A stretch of DNA of 50,439 bases from Tissierellales bacterium (GTDB lineage: Bacteria > Bacillota > Clostridia > Tissierellales > Dethiosulfatibacteraceae): positions 1-50,439 of the forward strand of contig JAFGVC010000027.1 in the NCBI GenBank assembly GCA_016938195.1, written 5' to 3'. The notes beneath the pieces are model-generated. The model worked only from the letters and a program-made list of their open reading frames with translations, had not been told where the DNA came from and did not search any database. This document shows, in pieces, positions 1 through 10,139 of the stretch (position 1 is its first letter; each line of letters starts with the position of its first letter). Position numbers and translations under genes: made by a program.

Positions 1-121
1 AAACAGTTGATAAATCTTATCTTAAGTCTTCTGCGCTCTTAATTTATTATAACTCATTAATGCTTCGTATTTATCATTATAATACCTTTAAATGATAATT
101 TATGTTTTTTAATTTATCTGA

Positions 122-146
122 GCCGTCCATTAGGGCGGTTTTTTAT
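122..146 (+). terminator. Rho-independent terminator
   Basis: GCCGTCC, loop ATTA, GGGCGGT (seven pairs including two G-U), followed directly by a run of T. It lies between the left edge and gltB, so it probably ends an operon outside the window. Confidence 0.75.
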
Positions 147-274
147 TGGCTTGAAAAAACGACAGCGCAATGCTAAATGTTACGAAAAGTTAATATATAA
201 GACGCACAAAATAAATTTGTTAATGTTTTCCTGCATACAAATCATTAAAACATTGAAATAATAAGAAAAAATGA

Positions 275-303
275 TTGATTTTAGATATTATCTAGTGTAA
301 AAT
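275..303 (+). promoter_or_regulatory. Candidate sigma-A promoter of gltBD
   Basis: TTGATT (275-280), 17-bp spacer, TAAAAT (298-303). It lies about 70 bp upstream of the gltB ATG at 376. Assigned by motif only. Confidence 0.55.
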
Positions 304-375
304 GTTAAAAAAATGAAACAATTGTATTTAATAAGAATACATATGTATATGATTTATATTCACTGGAGGTTTATC

Positions 376-3300
376 ATGCAAAGTGTAGGGTTTCCCAATC
401 AAGAAGGTTTATTTAATCCTGAAAATGAAAAAGATGCGTGCGGTGTCGGGTTTATTGTTCATGTAAAAGGAGAAGGCAGTCACAAAATTGTAAAAAGCGG
501 ACTTGAAATTCTGAAAAACATGGAGCACAGAGGAGCCGTAGGCTCAGATCCCAAAACCGGGGATGGCGCTGGTATTATGACACAGATTCCGGATGAGTTT
601 TTTAAAATATATTGTGCAAATGACTCGATTGAATTACCTGAAAAGGGGAAATACGGCGTTGGCATGATTTTTCTTCCCAAGGAACCAACCCTAAGACTGC
701 AGTGTGAGGGAATTGTAGAGAGAATTGTATATCAGGAAGGACATAAAACTTTAGGATGGCGGTTTGTGCCCACAGACAATAAAAGTATCGGAGAAACAGC
801 GCGCGGAACAGAGCCTGTCATCAGACAAGTATTTATTGAAAATTCGCAAGAGGCAGATTCGGAAAGCTTTGAGAGAGATTTGTATTTGATCAGAAAAAAA
901 ATAGAATCAGAGATCAACCGACTCGTTCAAAGGAATAAAGAATATTTTTATGTATGTTCAATGTCATGCAGGACGATTGTCTATAAAGGTCTTTTGTTAG
1001 CGGACCAGATTGAGAAATATTATTTAGATTTAAACGATATTAATTATAAGAGCTGTATGGCTTTGGTCCATCAAAGATTTAGCACCAATACATTTCCAAC
1101 TTGGGACCTCGCACAGCCATTCAGATACTTGGCGCATAATGGCGAGATTAATACCATCAAGGGAAATAGGAATTGGATGGAGACAAGGGAAGGGACATTG
1201 CAGTCTGAAATTTTTGCTGAAAACATCAATGGACTTTATCCTATTATCCAAAAAGGAAAAAGCGATTCCGCGTCAGTAGACAATGCTTTTGAATTCATCA
1301 AACAAAATGGTAGAACCAATGCGCATACTTTGATGATGCTTATACCTGAGGCTTGGGAAAATGATCATATGATGTCTGAGGAGAAGAAAGCCTTTTATGA
1401 ATATCATGCAGCTATGCTGGAGCCATGGGACGGACCGGCGGCGATGTTTTTTTGTGATGGCATTCAGATTGGCGGGACACTTGATCGAAATGGCTTGAGA
1501 CCGGCAAAATACGTTGTGACGAAAGAAGATACGGTAATTATGGCTTCTGAGTTTGGTGTTTTAAAATTCAAGCCGGATCATATTATTAAAAAAGGAAGAT
1601 TAAAGCCCGGAGAAATGCTGATGATTGACACCAAGAGAAAGCAAATCTTTTTTGATGAAGAGATTAAAAGCCGTGTTTCTACCAAGCAAGATTATGTGTC
1701 TATCATTAAGAAAAATAGAATGAGATTTTCGGACCTCCCGGAATCTAATGTTTCTCGGGAAATATTAAGCTCCGAAAAACTACTGGAAAAGCAAAAAGCC
1801 TTTGGCTATACCATGGAGGATATGAGAATCGTTTTGAAGCCTATGGCTGAAAACGGAAGTGAACCTCTTGGTTCTATGGGAAATGACACGCCGTTAGCGG
1901 TTTTATCCAACAAACCACAAATCTTATTCAATTACTTTAGGCAACTCTTTGCACAAGTGACTAATCCACCGATTGATCCTATTAGAGAAGGTGTCGTGAT
2001 GTCGCTGATGAATTTTCTTGGGACACAAGAGGATTTTTTAAACACAAAGGCACTCTATAATAAATATATTTTAGTGGATACGCCTATTATATCAAATGAA
2101 GAAATGGACCAACTTAAATCCCTTAGAAATGAATATTTCAAATCGACGGTTATTCCTATTACATTTAAAGCAGACAGCGGATTTGAAGGATTTAAAAATG
2201 CGCTTGAATTAATTTGCAAGAGATCTCTCGAAGGAATAGAGGAAGGCTACAATATCATCATTTTATCTGATTCAAAATTAGATCGATACGAGGCGGCTAT
2301 CCCCTCTCTTTTAGCCGTATCTGCAGTACATCATTTCCTCATAGACCATAAGAAAAGATCTAAGATATCTATCCTAGTGGAGTCAGGAGATGCAAGAGAA
2401 ACAACTCATTTTGCCTTATTGAATGGCTACGGTGCCAGCGCCATCAATCCTTACATGGCTATAGAATCAGTGAAAAAAATGGCTATAGAAGGAAGCTTGA
2501 GTTGCTCAGAGCAAGATGCAGTGAAGTCTTATCTGAAGGCGTCTTCAAAAGGTTTAGCGAAAATTCTATCTAAAATGGGAATTTGTACAGTGCAAAGCTA
2601 TCATGGCGCTCAAATATTTGAAATCCTAGGAATTAATGAAGAAACGGTTAATCGATATTTTGGTGGGACACCGAGCCGAATCGGAGGTATTGGGATTGAA
2701 GAAATCTGTAGAGAGGTTCTTATCAGACACAAGGAAGCCTTTAGTATACTGAGAAGCAAGCATGATGATTTAGACGTAGGTGGATTGTACAAATGGAGAA
2801 AAAATGGTGAATATCACCTTTTCAATCCGGACACGATTTATAGACTCCAGCAATCGGTTAGAATGGAGGATTATGACAAATTCAAAGAATACACGAGCTT
2901 GATTGATCAGCAATCCGAACACTTGACAACCTTGAGAAGTATGCTTCAATTCAAAGCTTATCATCCAATTTCAATCGAAGAGGTAGAACCGGAAAGTGAA
3001 ATTATCAAAAGATTTTGTTCCGGTGCCATGTCCATTGGCTCGATCAGCCGAGAAGCTCATGAAACCATTGCCATTGCAATGAATAGACTTGGAGCTAAAA
3101 GCAATTCAGGAGAAGGGGGCGAGGATTCATCTCGGTTAATGACAATCAATGATGTGGATAATCGTAACAGTGCGATAAAACAAGTTGCCTCGGCAAGATT
3201 TGGTGTCACCATCGATTATCTGACTTCGGCTAGTGAGATTCAAATAAAAGTGGCTCAAGGAGCTAAACCGGGAGAGGGAGGACATCTTCCCGGGAAAAAA

Positions 3301-4881
3301 GTAGATCAATACATAGGGAAAATTAGACATGCGATGCCAGGTATTGATTTGATATCACCGCCACCACATCATGACATCTATTCAATTGAAGATTTGGCTC
3401 AGCTTATTTTTGATTTGAAAAGTTCAAATCCAATGGCTAGAATCAGTGTCAAACTAGTATCTGAAAATGGTGTGGGAACTGTTGCAGCCGGAGTTGCGAA
3501 AGCACATGCCGATTTAATCTTAATCAGTGGTCATGACGGAGGTACAGGTGCTTCACCCTTGTCATCTATTAGAAATGCAGGCATTCCATGGGAGATTGGA
3601 CTGTCAGAAGCGCATCAGGTATTGTTGCTAAACAATTTAAGAAGCAGAGTCAGACTTCAAGCAGATGGTCAGCTGAAGACAGGTAGAGATGTGGTTATCG
3701 CTTGTCTGTTAGGCGCAGAAGAATTTGGGTTTGCAACAACACTTCTGGTTACCATGGGATGTGTGATGTTAAGACATTGTCAAAACAATAATTGTGAAAT
3801 GGGTGTGGCAACTCAAAATCCAGAGCTTCGGAAAAATTTCTGTGGCAAGCCGGAATATGTGATCAATTTCATGAAATTCATAGCAAAAGAAGTTAGAGAA
3901 TATATGGCGATGCTAGGCTTTAGAACGATAAATGAAATGGTGGGGAGAGTGGATAAGCTAGAAATCAATCGTAACATTGACCACTGGAAGGCAAAAAAAC
4001 TTGATTTCAGTAAAATTCTTTATCGTCCGGACGTTCCTAGAAGAATCACTCCTTACTGTTCGCAAGCACAAGATCATGGCCTGGAAGGAACGATGGACAC
4101 AAAGCTTATCCAGCAGAGCCAAGGATTTTTCAGAGATAGAAGAAAAGTGACCGGTTCATATGAAGTAAAAAATCTTCACAGAACTGTCGGTACCATGTTA
4201 AGCGGAGAAATATCAAGAGCTTACCCAAAAGAGAAGTTTGAGGATGATACGTTAAACTTCAAATTTTATGGATCGGCAGGACAAAGCTTTGGAGCTTTTG
4301 GCATTAAAGGATTGACCTTAGAGCTAGAAGGCGATGCAAATGATTATGTCGGTAAAGGACTTTCAGGTGCTAAAATCATCATTAGAAAACCGGTCGAAGC
4401 CGAATATGGGAAAAGCATAATTGCAGGGAATACAATCTTGTATGGCGCAACTAGCGGGCATGTCTATATTAATGGGATAGCAGGAGAGAGGTTTTGTGTT
4501 AGGAATAGTGGTGCTGAGGCCGTCGTCGAAGGCGTCGGAAATCATGGTTGTGAGTATATGACAGACGGATTTGTGGTTATTTTAGGCGAAGTAGGACGAA
4601 ACTTTGCAGCGGGAATGAGTGGTGGAACAGCTATTGTGCTTAATCTAAACGATGATTTGGAGAGTAAATGCAATAAAGAGCTCGTATTGATTGAAAAACC
4701 AACTCAAGCCAATATGGAAAAAGCCAAAGTAATGATAAAACTTCATTATCAATATACCACAAGTATTGTTGCAGAAGAAATATTGAGTCATTGGCATAAA
4801 TATCAAGATAAATTTATTAGGGTTATTCCAAAACAATACAAAGAAATTACTGAATCAAGCAACAAAGAAAAAGTGTCATAG
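376..4881 (+). CDS. gltB: Glutamate synthase, large (alpha) subunit
   Basis: Converts glutamine plus 2-oxoglutarate to two glutamates together with GltD. The ATG at 376 is chosen because GGAGG lies 6 bp upstream (365-369); it gives a 1501-residue protein, the usual length. Cys22 in the motif DACGVGF is the expected N-terminal nucleophile of the class II glutamine amidotransferase domain after removal of a 21-residue propeptide. The central and FMN-binding synthase domains follow, with AKPGEGG and GHDGGTGASP typical of the FMN site and a cysteine cluster CVMLRHCQNNNC for the 3Fe-4S centre. The C-terminal GXGXG beta-helix domain is complete. gltD starts 9 bp downstream, so the two are one operon. 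No frameshift or truncation is seen. Confidence 0.97.
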   Translation: MQSVGFPNQEGLFNPENEKDACGVGFIVHVKGEGSHKIVKSGLEILKNMEHRGAVGSDPKTGDGAGIMTQIPDEFFKIYCANDSIELPEKGKYGVGMIFLPKEPTLRLQCEGIVERIVYQEGHKTLGWRFVPTDNKSIGETARGTEPVIRQVFIENSQEADSESFERDLYLIRKKIESEINRLVQRNKEYFYVCSMSCRTIVYKGLLLADQIEKYYLDLNDINYKSCMALVHQRFSTNTFPTWDLAQPFRYLAHNGEINTIKGNRNWMETREGTLQSEIFAENINGLYPIIQKGKSDSASVDNAFEFIKQNGRTNAHTLMMLIPEAWENDHMMSEEKKAFYEYHAAMLEPWDGPAAMFFCDGIQIGGTLDRNGLRPAKYVVTKEDTVIMASEFGVLKFKPDHIIKKGRLKPGEMLMIDTKRKQIFFDEEIKSRVSTKQDYVSIIKKNRMRFSDLPESNVSREILSSEKLLEKQKAFGYTMEDMRIVLKPMAENGSEPLGSMGNDTPLAVLSNKPQILFNYFRQLFAQVTNPPIDPIREGVVMSLMNFLGTQEDFLNTKALYNKYILVDTPIISNEEMDQLKSLRNEYFKSTVIPITFKADSGFEGFKNALELICKRSLEGIEEGYNIIILSDSKLDRYEAAIPSLLAVSAVHHFLIDHKKRSKISILVESGDARETTHFALLNGYGASAINPYMAIESVKKMAIEGSLSCSEQDAVKSYLKASSKGLAKILSKMGICTVQSYHGAQIFEILGINEETVNRYFGGTPSRIGGIGIEEICREVLIRHKEAFSILRSKHDDLDVGGLYKWRKNGEYHLFNPDTIYRLQQSVRMEDYDKFKEYTSLIDQQSEHLTTLRSMLQFKAYHPISIEEVEPESEIIKRFCSGAMSIGSISREAHETIAIAMNRLGAKSNSGEGGEDSSRLMTINDVDNRNSAIKQVASARFGVTIDYLTSASEIQIKVAQGAKPGEGGHLPGKKVDQYIGKIRHAMPGIDLISPPPHHDIYSIEDLAQLIFDLKSSNPMARISVKLVSENGVGTVAAGVAKAHADLILISGHDGGTGASPLSSIRNAGIPWEIGLSEAHQVLLLNNLRSRVRLQADGQLKTGRDVVIACLLGAEEFGFATTLLVTMGCVMLRHCQNNNCEMGVATQNPELRKNFCGKPEYVINFMKFIAKEVREYMAMLGFRTINEMVGRVDKLEINRNIDHWKAKKLDFSKILYRPDVPRRITPYCSQAQDHGLEGTMDTKLIQQSQGFFRDRRKVTGSYEVKNLHRTVGTMLSGEISRAYPKEKFEDDTLNFKFYGSAGQSFGAFGIKGLTLELEGDANDYVGKGLSGAKIIIRKPVEAEYGKSIIAGNTILYGATSGHVYINGIAGERFCVRNSGAEAVVEGVGNHGCEYMTDGFVVILGEVGRNFAAGMSGGTAIVLNLNDDLESKCNKELVLIEKPTQANMEKAKVMIKLHYQYTTSIVAEEILSHWHKYQDKFIRVIPKQYKEITESSNKEKVS

Positions 4882-4890
4882 GAGGCCAAA

Positions 4891-6333
4891 ATGAACAGTA
4901 AAATAACCGGGTTCATGGAAATTGATAGAAAGAATTTTGCGCACCGAGATGTTGAGGTCAGAATCAAGGATTTTAACAGCGTATATCAGCCTCTTACAGA
5001 CGCAGAAATGAAAAGCCAAGCAACGAGATGCATGGATTGCGGTACTTCCTTTTGTAATTGGGGCTGTCCTTTGGGCAATCTTATTCCTGAGTGGAATGAT
5101 TTGATTTTCAATGGAAATTGGGAAAAAGCTTACTATATGCTCAGTTTGACGGCTAATTTTCCTGAGTTCACAGGAAGAGTCTGTCCTGCACTCTGTGAAT
5201 CGGCATGTGTTTTAGGATTAAACCGGGAAGCCGTATCCATCAGAGAAATTGAGCAGACAATCGCAGAAAAGGCCTTTGAAAAAGGTTGGGTCAAGCCTAG
5301 AACACCAAAAGTTAGAACAGGAAAAAAAGTTGCCATTGTAGGATCAGGACCTGCGGGTCTTGCAGCCGCTGATGAATTAAATGCTATGGGTCATATCGTC
5401 ACCGTCTTTGAAAGAGAAAAAAATATTGGCGGCTTGATGCGTTATGGCATTCCGAATTACAAGCTCGAAAAATCAGTAATTGATAGAAGAGTTCAATTGA
5501 TGAAGGAATCAGGGATTATTTTCATGACGGGGATTGAAATCGGCAAACAGAAGTTATTTGAAGCCATTTTAAATGAATATGATGCGGTAATATTGGCATG
5601 CGGAACGTGGGTTCCAAGAGATTTGAAAATACCCGGAAGGGAGTTAAGAGGCATACATTTTGCGGTTGATTTTCTTCGCCAACAGACAATGAGACTGACA
5701 GATGAGACACTGAATGAGGAAAGCATATCGGCTGAAGGTAAAACAGTTCTTGTCATTGGAGGGGGAGATACCGGCGCAGATTGTGTTGGAACAGCCAACA
5801 GACAGGGAGCCAAGCAAGTGTATCAATTTGAAATATTACCCAAACCATTATCCGTTAGAGACGAATCCATGCCATGGCCAACATTTCCCAGAATTTACAA
5901 GCATACAACGGCCCATGAAGAAGGATGCGTCAATGAATGGGAAATCAGCACAAAAGAATTTTATGGAAAAAAAGGGCAAGTAAAAGGCGTTAAAGGAGCT
6001 AAAATCAAATGGTTTAAGGGAAGTGACGGACGTTATGCTTGTGAAGAATTAGAGGGGACACAATTTGAACTTGATGTCGATTTAGTACTCATTGCTGCGG
6101 GATTTTTGCATACAGAACATGATTCATTCATAAACCGTTTGAAAATTAAGTTAGATCATATAGGCAATGTTGATACGGATGAAAAAAATCAAACTAATCT
6201 CAGAAAGGTTTTCGCCGCAGGAGATATGAGAACAGGTCAATCACTCGTTGTCAAGGCTATTTACGACGGCAGAATGACAGCCGAGCATGTGAATGAATAC
6301 TTAAATGCTACGCAACATAGTCTTGTTGTCTAA
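4891..6333 (+). CDS. gltD: Glutamate synthase, small (beta) subunit
   Basis: FAD- and NAD(P)H-binding subunit of 480 residues that feeds electrons through iron-sulfur centres to GltB. The N-terminal cysteine-rich part has CMDCGTSFC and the downstream GCPLGN motif that holds the 4Fe-4S clusters. It is followed by the dinucleotide-fold motif VGSGPAGLAAA (FAD) and a second fold GGGDTGADC (NAD(P)H). AGGAGG precedes the ATG. The length matches the family. The 9-bp gap to gltB indicates co-transcription. A regulator is not visible nearby. Confidence 0.97.
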   Translation: MNSKITGFMEIDRKNFAHRDVEVRIKDFNSVYQPLTDAEMKSQATRCMDCGTSFCNWGCPLGNLIPEWNDLIFNGNWEKAYYMLSLTANFPEFTGRVCPALCESACVLGLNREAVSIREIEQTIAEKAFEKGWVKPRTPKVRTGKKVAIVGSGPAGLAAADELNAMGHIVTVFEREKNIGGLMRYGIPNYKLEKSVIDRRVQLMKESGIIFMTGIEIGKQKLFEAILNEYDAVILACGTWVPRDLKIPGRELRGIHFAVDFLRQQTMRLTDETLNEESISAEGKTVLVIGGGDTGADCVGTANRQGAKQVYQFEILPKPLSVRDESMPWPTFPRIYKHTTAHEEGCVNEWEISTKEFYGKKGQVKGVKGAKIKWFKGSDGRYACEELEGTQFELDVDLVLIAAGFLHTEHDSFINRLKIKLDHIGNVDTDEKNQTNLRKVFAAGDMRTGQSLVVKAIYDGRMTAEHVNEYLNATQHSLVV

Positions 6334-6391
6334 CTATCATTTTAGGTCCATTTGAGGTATACTAGAGCATATAACAATCTAGGAGCGCAGC

Positions 6392-7303
6392 ATGCATTAT
6401 AGTGATTTGATTCTATTGCTTCAGACAGAAGGAATCGGCAGAAAAACGATTTTAAGATTAAAAAAACATTTAGACCTACAACCTCAAAACGGACTAGAAT
6501 ATCTAGATTATATTGAAATGATTCAATCACTGATACATAAAAAGATTAATCTCAGTCATAAAGAGATTGTTCATTTTACAACTGAAAAAATATTGGAAAT
6601 CTGTTATAATGAAAGCATAAGAATCATCACTTGCTTTGACGCAGATTTTCCTGTAAAGTTTAAAAGCATTGGAGACGATTCTCCCGTGCTTCTTTTCTTA
6701 AAAGGAAACAGTGACTTATTAAAACAACGGAATATTGCGGTAGTCGGAACAAGAGCTCCCGGTGCAACAGGTTATCAGAAGGCCTTTCAGTATGCGCAGC
6801 ATTTAGCTATAAAAGGCTCAATCGTGATATCGGGTCTGGCAGAAGGATGCGATACGGCGGCCCATAAAGGAGCACTGACGGCAAATAAAGCGACTGTGGT
6901 CACATCACCATCAGGGATTGGATACATATATCCTAAATCAAATCAAGCGCTGTATAAACGAATTTTAGACCACGAGGGATGTATTATTTCTGAGCTGTCG
7001 CCCCTAACGCCTCCGCAAAAGTACAGCTTTATAGAAAGAGATCGAATTCAAGCCGCATTGGCAGAAGGATTATTGATTATAGAAAGTTCATTAACAGGCG
7101 GGACTTCTCATGCTTGCCATTATGCTGTAAAATATGATAAGCCTATTGCTGTATCACAGCATAAGACATCATTTCAACAAAGCATGGCATTGAATCAGCA
7201 CTTACTAGAAAAAGAAATCGGATTTGGTATAGCAGGGTATGAAGATTTAGATGAATGGATGAATCGATTACAACCAGAGGTGAAAGATGAAACTAATTGT
7301 TAA
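6392..7303 (+). CDS. dprA: DprA/Smf-like DNA-processing protein
   Basis: A 303-residue protein with a helix-hairpin-helix-like N-terminus (EGIGRKTILRLKKHL) and a Rossmann-like DprA domain. Motifs visible are VVGTRAPGATGY, SGLAEGCDTAAHKGAL, IYPKSNQ and the region around ERDRIQAAL, where most DprA proteins have RNRIIA. DprA loads RecA on incoming single-stranded DNA during transformation; in non-competent Clostridia its role is unknown. The substituted motif and lack of the C-terminal winged helix make it a divergent member. A 17-bp overlap with the following HIT/GalT-like gene implies translational coupling. The ATG at 6392 follows AGGAG. Confidence 0.8.
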   Translation: MHYSDLILLLQTEGIGRKTILRLKKHLDLQPQNGLEYLDYIEMIQSLIHKKINLSHKEIVHFTTEKILEICYNESIRIITCFDADFPVKFKSIGDDSPVLLFLKGNSDLLKQRNIAVVGTRAPGATGYQKAFQYAQHLAIKGSIVISGLAEGCDTAAHKGALTANKATVVTSPSGIGYIYPKSNQALYKRILDHEGCIISELSPLTPPQKYSFIERDRIQAALAEGLLIIESSLTGGTSHACHYAVKYDKPIAVSQHKTSFQQSMALNQHLLEKEIGFGIAGYEDLDEWMNRLQPEVKDETNC

Positions 7304-8174
7304 CAAGCATACAGGGCGTCGCGTACTAATCAATCCTATTCGTGACCTAAGGAAGAGTGATTTTTCGGCTATGGAACATGATGAATGCCCATTTTGCCCA
7401 AATTATCAAAGAAATGAAAAATATCTGAGGTACGAAGAAAAAATTATAGATCACTGGATTACCCGATCCATTGACAATAAATTTCCGGCTTTGATTTGTG
7501 ACCACGACAGGCATCAGAGAGGGGAGATTGATTACGGTCGACATGAAGTGATGATTGAAACACCTGAACACTTCAAAAACTACTATGATTTTTCTGAAGA
7601 GGATTTTTTTCATGTCTTCAGGATGTATAAAAATAGGTATATGGCATTAACTCAAGAAGAATGTATCGCAAGCGTCATCATCTACAAAAACCATATGAAG
7701 AGTGCCGGCGCTTCAAAGGTTCATTCACATAGTCAAATTCTATCCATGTCCTTTATACCTCCGGAGATTGAGAAAGAAATTAAGATGTCACAGTTAGGAA
7801 GTTTTTCATCTGAGCAATACAAGATTTATGAGGATGAAAGCTTTATAGCTTTTATACCTCCGGATGCTTTTTTTTCAGGAGAACTGATCATAAGACACAA
7901 GTCGAGCACCCAATTTCAAAGCATAACTGAGCAAGAGATGAAGCAGCTGGGTACGATTTTTTATCATATTTTCGGAAAAATTTCGCAAATTTACGGATTC
8001 ATTCCATTCAACACCTATTTACATTCTTTGCCTAAAGACGTATGTGCCGACGAGTATTATTGGCATATTCATGTTATTCCGCGTAAAGGAAAATTTGGAG
8101 GGTTTGAACTGGGAACGGGATTATATATTAATTCTTTGGATATTGACAGCGCTGTGAAAAAGTTCAAAAAATAA
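7287..8174 (+). CDS. GalT/HIT-superfamily nucleotidyltransferase-like protein
   Basis: A 295-residue protein related to galactose-1-phosphate uridylyltransferase. It has a zinc-type CPFC motif near residue 35, the HxHxQ catalytic signature HSHSQ in the context KSAGASKVHSHSQIL, and a second HIT-like motif WHIHVIPR towards the C-terminus. The family transfers nucleotidyl groups through a covalent histidine intermediate. No other Leloir-pathway gene lies here, so galactose metabolism is unlikely to be its context; the true substrate is unknown. The start codon lies inside the end of dprA with GAGGTG upstream. Confidence 0.75.
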   Translation: MKLIVNKHTGRRVLINPIRDLRKSDFSAMEHDECPFCPNYQRNEKYLRYEEKIIDHWITRSIDNKFPALICDHDRHQRGEIDYGRHEVMIETPEHFKNYYDFSEEDFFHVFRMYKNRYMALTQEECIASVIIYKNHMKSAGASKVHSHSQILSMSFIPPEIEKEIKMSQLGSFSSEQYKIYEDESFIAFIPPDAFFSGELIIRHKSSTQFQSITEQEMKQLGTIFYHIFGKISQIYGFIPFNTYLHSLPKDVCADEYYWHIHVIPRKGKFGGFELGTGLYINSLDIDSAVKKFKK

Positions 8175-8223
8175 TAGGTCAAAAAATAATATAAAAAATA
8201 AACGTATAAAGTATAAATAGGTA

Positions 8224-8252
8224 TTGACACTGAGCCATCAGATAGGTATAAT
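8224..8252 (+). promoter_or_regulatory. Strong promoter of tRNA-Leu
   Basis: TTGACA (8224-8229), 17-bp spacer, TATAAT (8247-8252): a perfect consensus sigma-A promoter, 18 bp before the tRNA. Confidence 0.9.
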
Positions 8253-8270
8253 AATTCTTGTCACTAACGA

Positions 8271-8353
8271 GCGGGTGTGGCGGAATTGGCAGACGCGCTA
8301 GACTTAGGATCTAGTGTTTAGGCGTGGGGGTTCGAGTCCCTCCACCCGCACCA
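8271..8353 (+). tRNA. tRNA-Leu (anticodon UAG)
   Basis: Acceptor stem GCGGGTG pairs with CACCCGC, the variable arm is long as in class II tRNAs, the T-loop is GGTTCGAGTCC and the CCA end is encoded. The anticodon loop CTTAGGA reads UAG. Confidence 0.97.
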
Positions 8354-8361
8354 CAACAGAT

Positions 8362-8397
8362 ACCATCATGATACATTGTATCATGATGGTTTTTTTA
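8362..8397 (+). terminator. Terminator of tRNA-Leu
   Basis: A 13-bp perfect stem (ACCATCATGATAC / GTATCATGATGGT) with a 3-nt loop, followed by seven T. Confidence 0.9.
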
Positions 8398-8400
8398 TAC

Positions 8401-8435
8401 AAAAAAAATCCTAGAGCATGAGCTCTAGGATTTTT
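8401..8435. terminator. Bidirectional terminator at the end of the opp operon
   Basis: Inverted repeat TCCTAGAGC / GCTCTAGGA with loop ATGA, flanked by A8 on the left and T5 on the right. It can terminate the minus-strand oppA transcript, whose stop codon lies at 8454, and any plus-strand readthrough from the tRNA. Confidence 0.85.
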
Positions 8436-8453
8436 GCAATTCGATTTTGATGA

Positions 8454-10112
8454 TTATTCAGCGATAGATGCACCACTAAAGTCTACAGTTCCGAGAACAC
8501 TTCTATCCCAGCCTTGAAGTCTTGGTGATACTAACATAACGTCAGTATAGTGGTAAATTGGTATAATCGGAAGATCTGTCATCAACATTTCTTGAGCTTC
8601 ATAAAGGGCTTCAAAGTGCTCTGCGCCTCTAGTTTTAGCAGCTGATGAAAGAAGTGTGTCATAAGCTTCATTGTAATAGTTAGGATCATTATAAGCATTT
8701 TCTGAAGTGAAGATGCTCAACAAGCCCATTGGGTCCATGAAGTCTGTCAGCCAACCGCCTCTAGATAATTCATAATCTCCGGCTTTTCTAGTATCTTGGA
8801 ATACAGCCCACTCTTGATTTTCAAGCTTAGTATTGATTCCAAGATTTGTTTTAAACATTTCCTGAATTAACTCTGCAACCAGTTGATGTCCTTCAGAGGT
8901 ATTGTACATGATTGTGAATTCAGGGAAACCTTCTCCGTTAGGATATCCGGCTTCAGCTAACAATTGTTGCGCTTCAGCAATCTTACTGTCATCAGTAGCG
9001 ATACCGTAAGTTCCTGCTGTTTCAAAGAAGTCATTTCCTTCATGATCCAAGAATCCAGGTGGTACAAATCCAGCGGCTGGTACTTGACCTGAACCCATAG
9101 TCTCACAAATCATTTCTCTGTCAACGGCTAAAGTTAAAGCTCTTCTAACCTTAGGATCTTGGAATAATTCTAAATCCATGTTGAAATTGTAATAGTAAGT
9201 TCCAAGCAATGGGAACACATAGAAGTTTGGATCTTCAGCTATCAAAGACGGAATTTCTGCAGCGGGAACGTCCGGCAAAAAGTCTAACTCGCCACTTTGA
9301 TAAGCTTGATAAGCTGTAGAAGCCTCATCTATGAATTTTCCTTCGATTCTGTCAAGCTTGACAGCGTCAGCATTCCAATAGTTTTCATTTTTAACAAGCG
9401 TTAAGCCTTCGCCTATTGTGTAAGCTGTTAATTTGAAAGGACCGTTAGAAACTGCGTTTGCAGGATCCTTTGCCCATGCGCCATCTGCACCGGCTTCAAC
9501 GGCTGATTGTTTAGTTGGCATGAAGTGATAGAAGGAAAGTAGACTGACAATGTAATCTGTAGGTGTTTCTAGTTGAACAACCAAAGTGTTATCATCAGGA
9601 GCTGATACGCCTACAGCATCAAGAGATTCACCTTCTACTGCGGCATAAGCGCCAACAATATTTGTGTATTCCCATATCCAAGAGTACTCAGATGCAGTTG
9701 CAGGGTCCATTCCTCTTTTCCATGAATATACAAAGTCATGAGCCGTCAATGGAGAGCCATCAGACCATTTTGATTCTCTCAAATTGAAAGTAACAGTCAA
9801 ACCGTCTTCTGATACATCCCAACTCTCAGCGATACCGGGATAAATCACACCGCTTTTCTCTCTAACCAAACCTTCAAATGTCTGATTGATGACATCGCCA
9901 CCGTCAGAAGCGCCATTTAGGCAAGGGTCGATTGTTTTTGGGTCGGCACCGACATTCCAGTTAAATACGGCTTCATCGGCAGGTTCAACACCCTCTGTAG
10001 GAGCTTCTGTAGGTGCCGCAGTTGTAGTTTCAGCAGGCTTGGTGCAACCTGCTAGTGACAATGACAAAATCATTGCCAACACCATTACAATTGCTAATAT
10101 TCTCTTTTTCAT
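8454..10112 (-). CDS. oppA: Oligopeptide-binding lipoprotein (SBP_bac_5 family)
   Basis: A 552-residue extracellular solute-binding protein. The N-terminus is a lipoprotein signal peptide ending in the lipobox LAGC, followed by a Thr/Ala/Pro/Glu-rich linker. The body carries the family motif region around DPKTIDPCL and the peptide-binding fold, with LTAHDFVYSWKRGMDP typical of OppA. It is the last gene of the opp operon, placed after the ATPases and separated by a hairpin, which may allow separate expression. An excellent AAGGAGG site precedes the ATG. Substrate specificity beyond peptides cannot be read from the sequence. Confidence 0.95.
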   Translation of the reverse strand: MKKRILAIVMVLAMILSLSLAGCTKPAETTTAAPTEAPTEGVEPADEAVFNWNVGADPKTIDPCLNGASDGGDVINQTFEGLVREKSGVIYPGIAESWDVSEDGLTVTFNLRESKWSDGSPLTAHDFVYSWKRGMDPATASEYSWIWEYTNIVGAYAAVEGESLDAVGVSAPDDNTLVVQLETPTDYIVSLLSFYHFMPTKQSAVEAGADGAWAKDPANAVSNGPFKLTAYTIGEGLTLVKNENYWNADAVKLDRIEGKFIDEASTAYQAYQSGELDFLPDVPAAEIPSLIAEDPNFYVFPLLGTYYYNFNMDLELFQDPKVRRALTLAVDREMICETMGSGQVPAAGFVPPGFLDHEGNDFFETAGTYGIATDDSKIAEAQQLLAEAGYPNGEGFPEFTIMYNTSEGHQLVAELIQEMFKTNLGINTKLENQEWAVFQDTRKAGDYELSRGGWLTDFMDPMGLLSIFTSENAYNDPNYYNEAYDTLLSSAAKTRGAEHFEALYEAQEMLMTDLPIIPIYHYTDVMLVSPRLQGWDRSVLGTVDFSGASIAE

Positions 10113-10139
10113 GTTTCCTCCTTAAATCGATATTTATTT

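Larger units (their letters stand above)
1..375. other. Non-coding 5' stretch before gltB
   Basis: No convincing coding sequence is visible here. The stretch holds a rho-independent terminator (122-146), presumably of a gene lying left of the window, and the promoter and short leader of gltB. An upstream extension of the gltB reading frame back to 313 is possible in principle, but it has no ribosome binding site and is low-complexity. Confidence 0.7.

Noticed and set aside
313-375. Upstream extension of gltB to 313
   Set aside because: No ribosome binding site, and it would put about 42 residues before the N-terminal Cys nucleophile instead of 21.
6357-6362. TATACT before dprA as a promoter
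   Set aside because: Only a weak -35 at 16 bp; read-through from gltBD cannot be excluded, and no terminator is seen between them.
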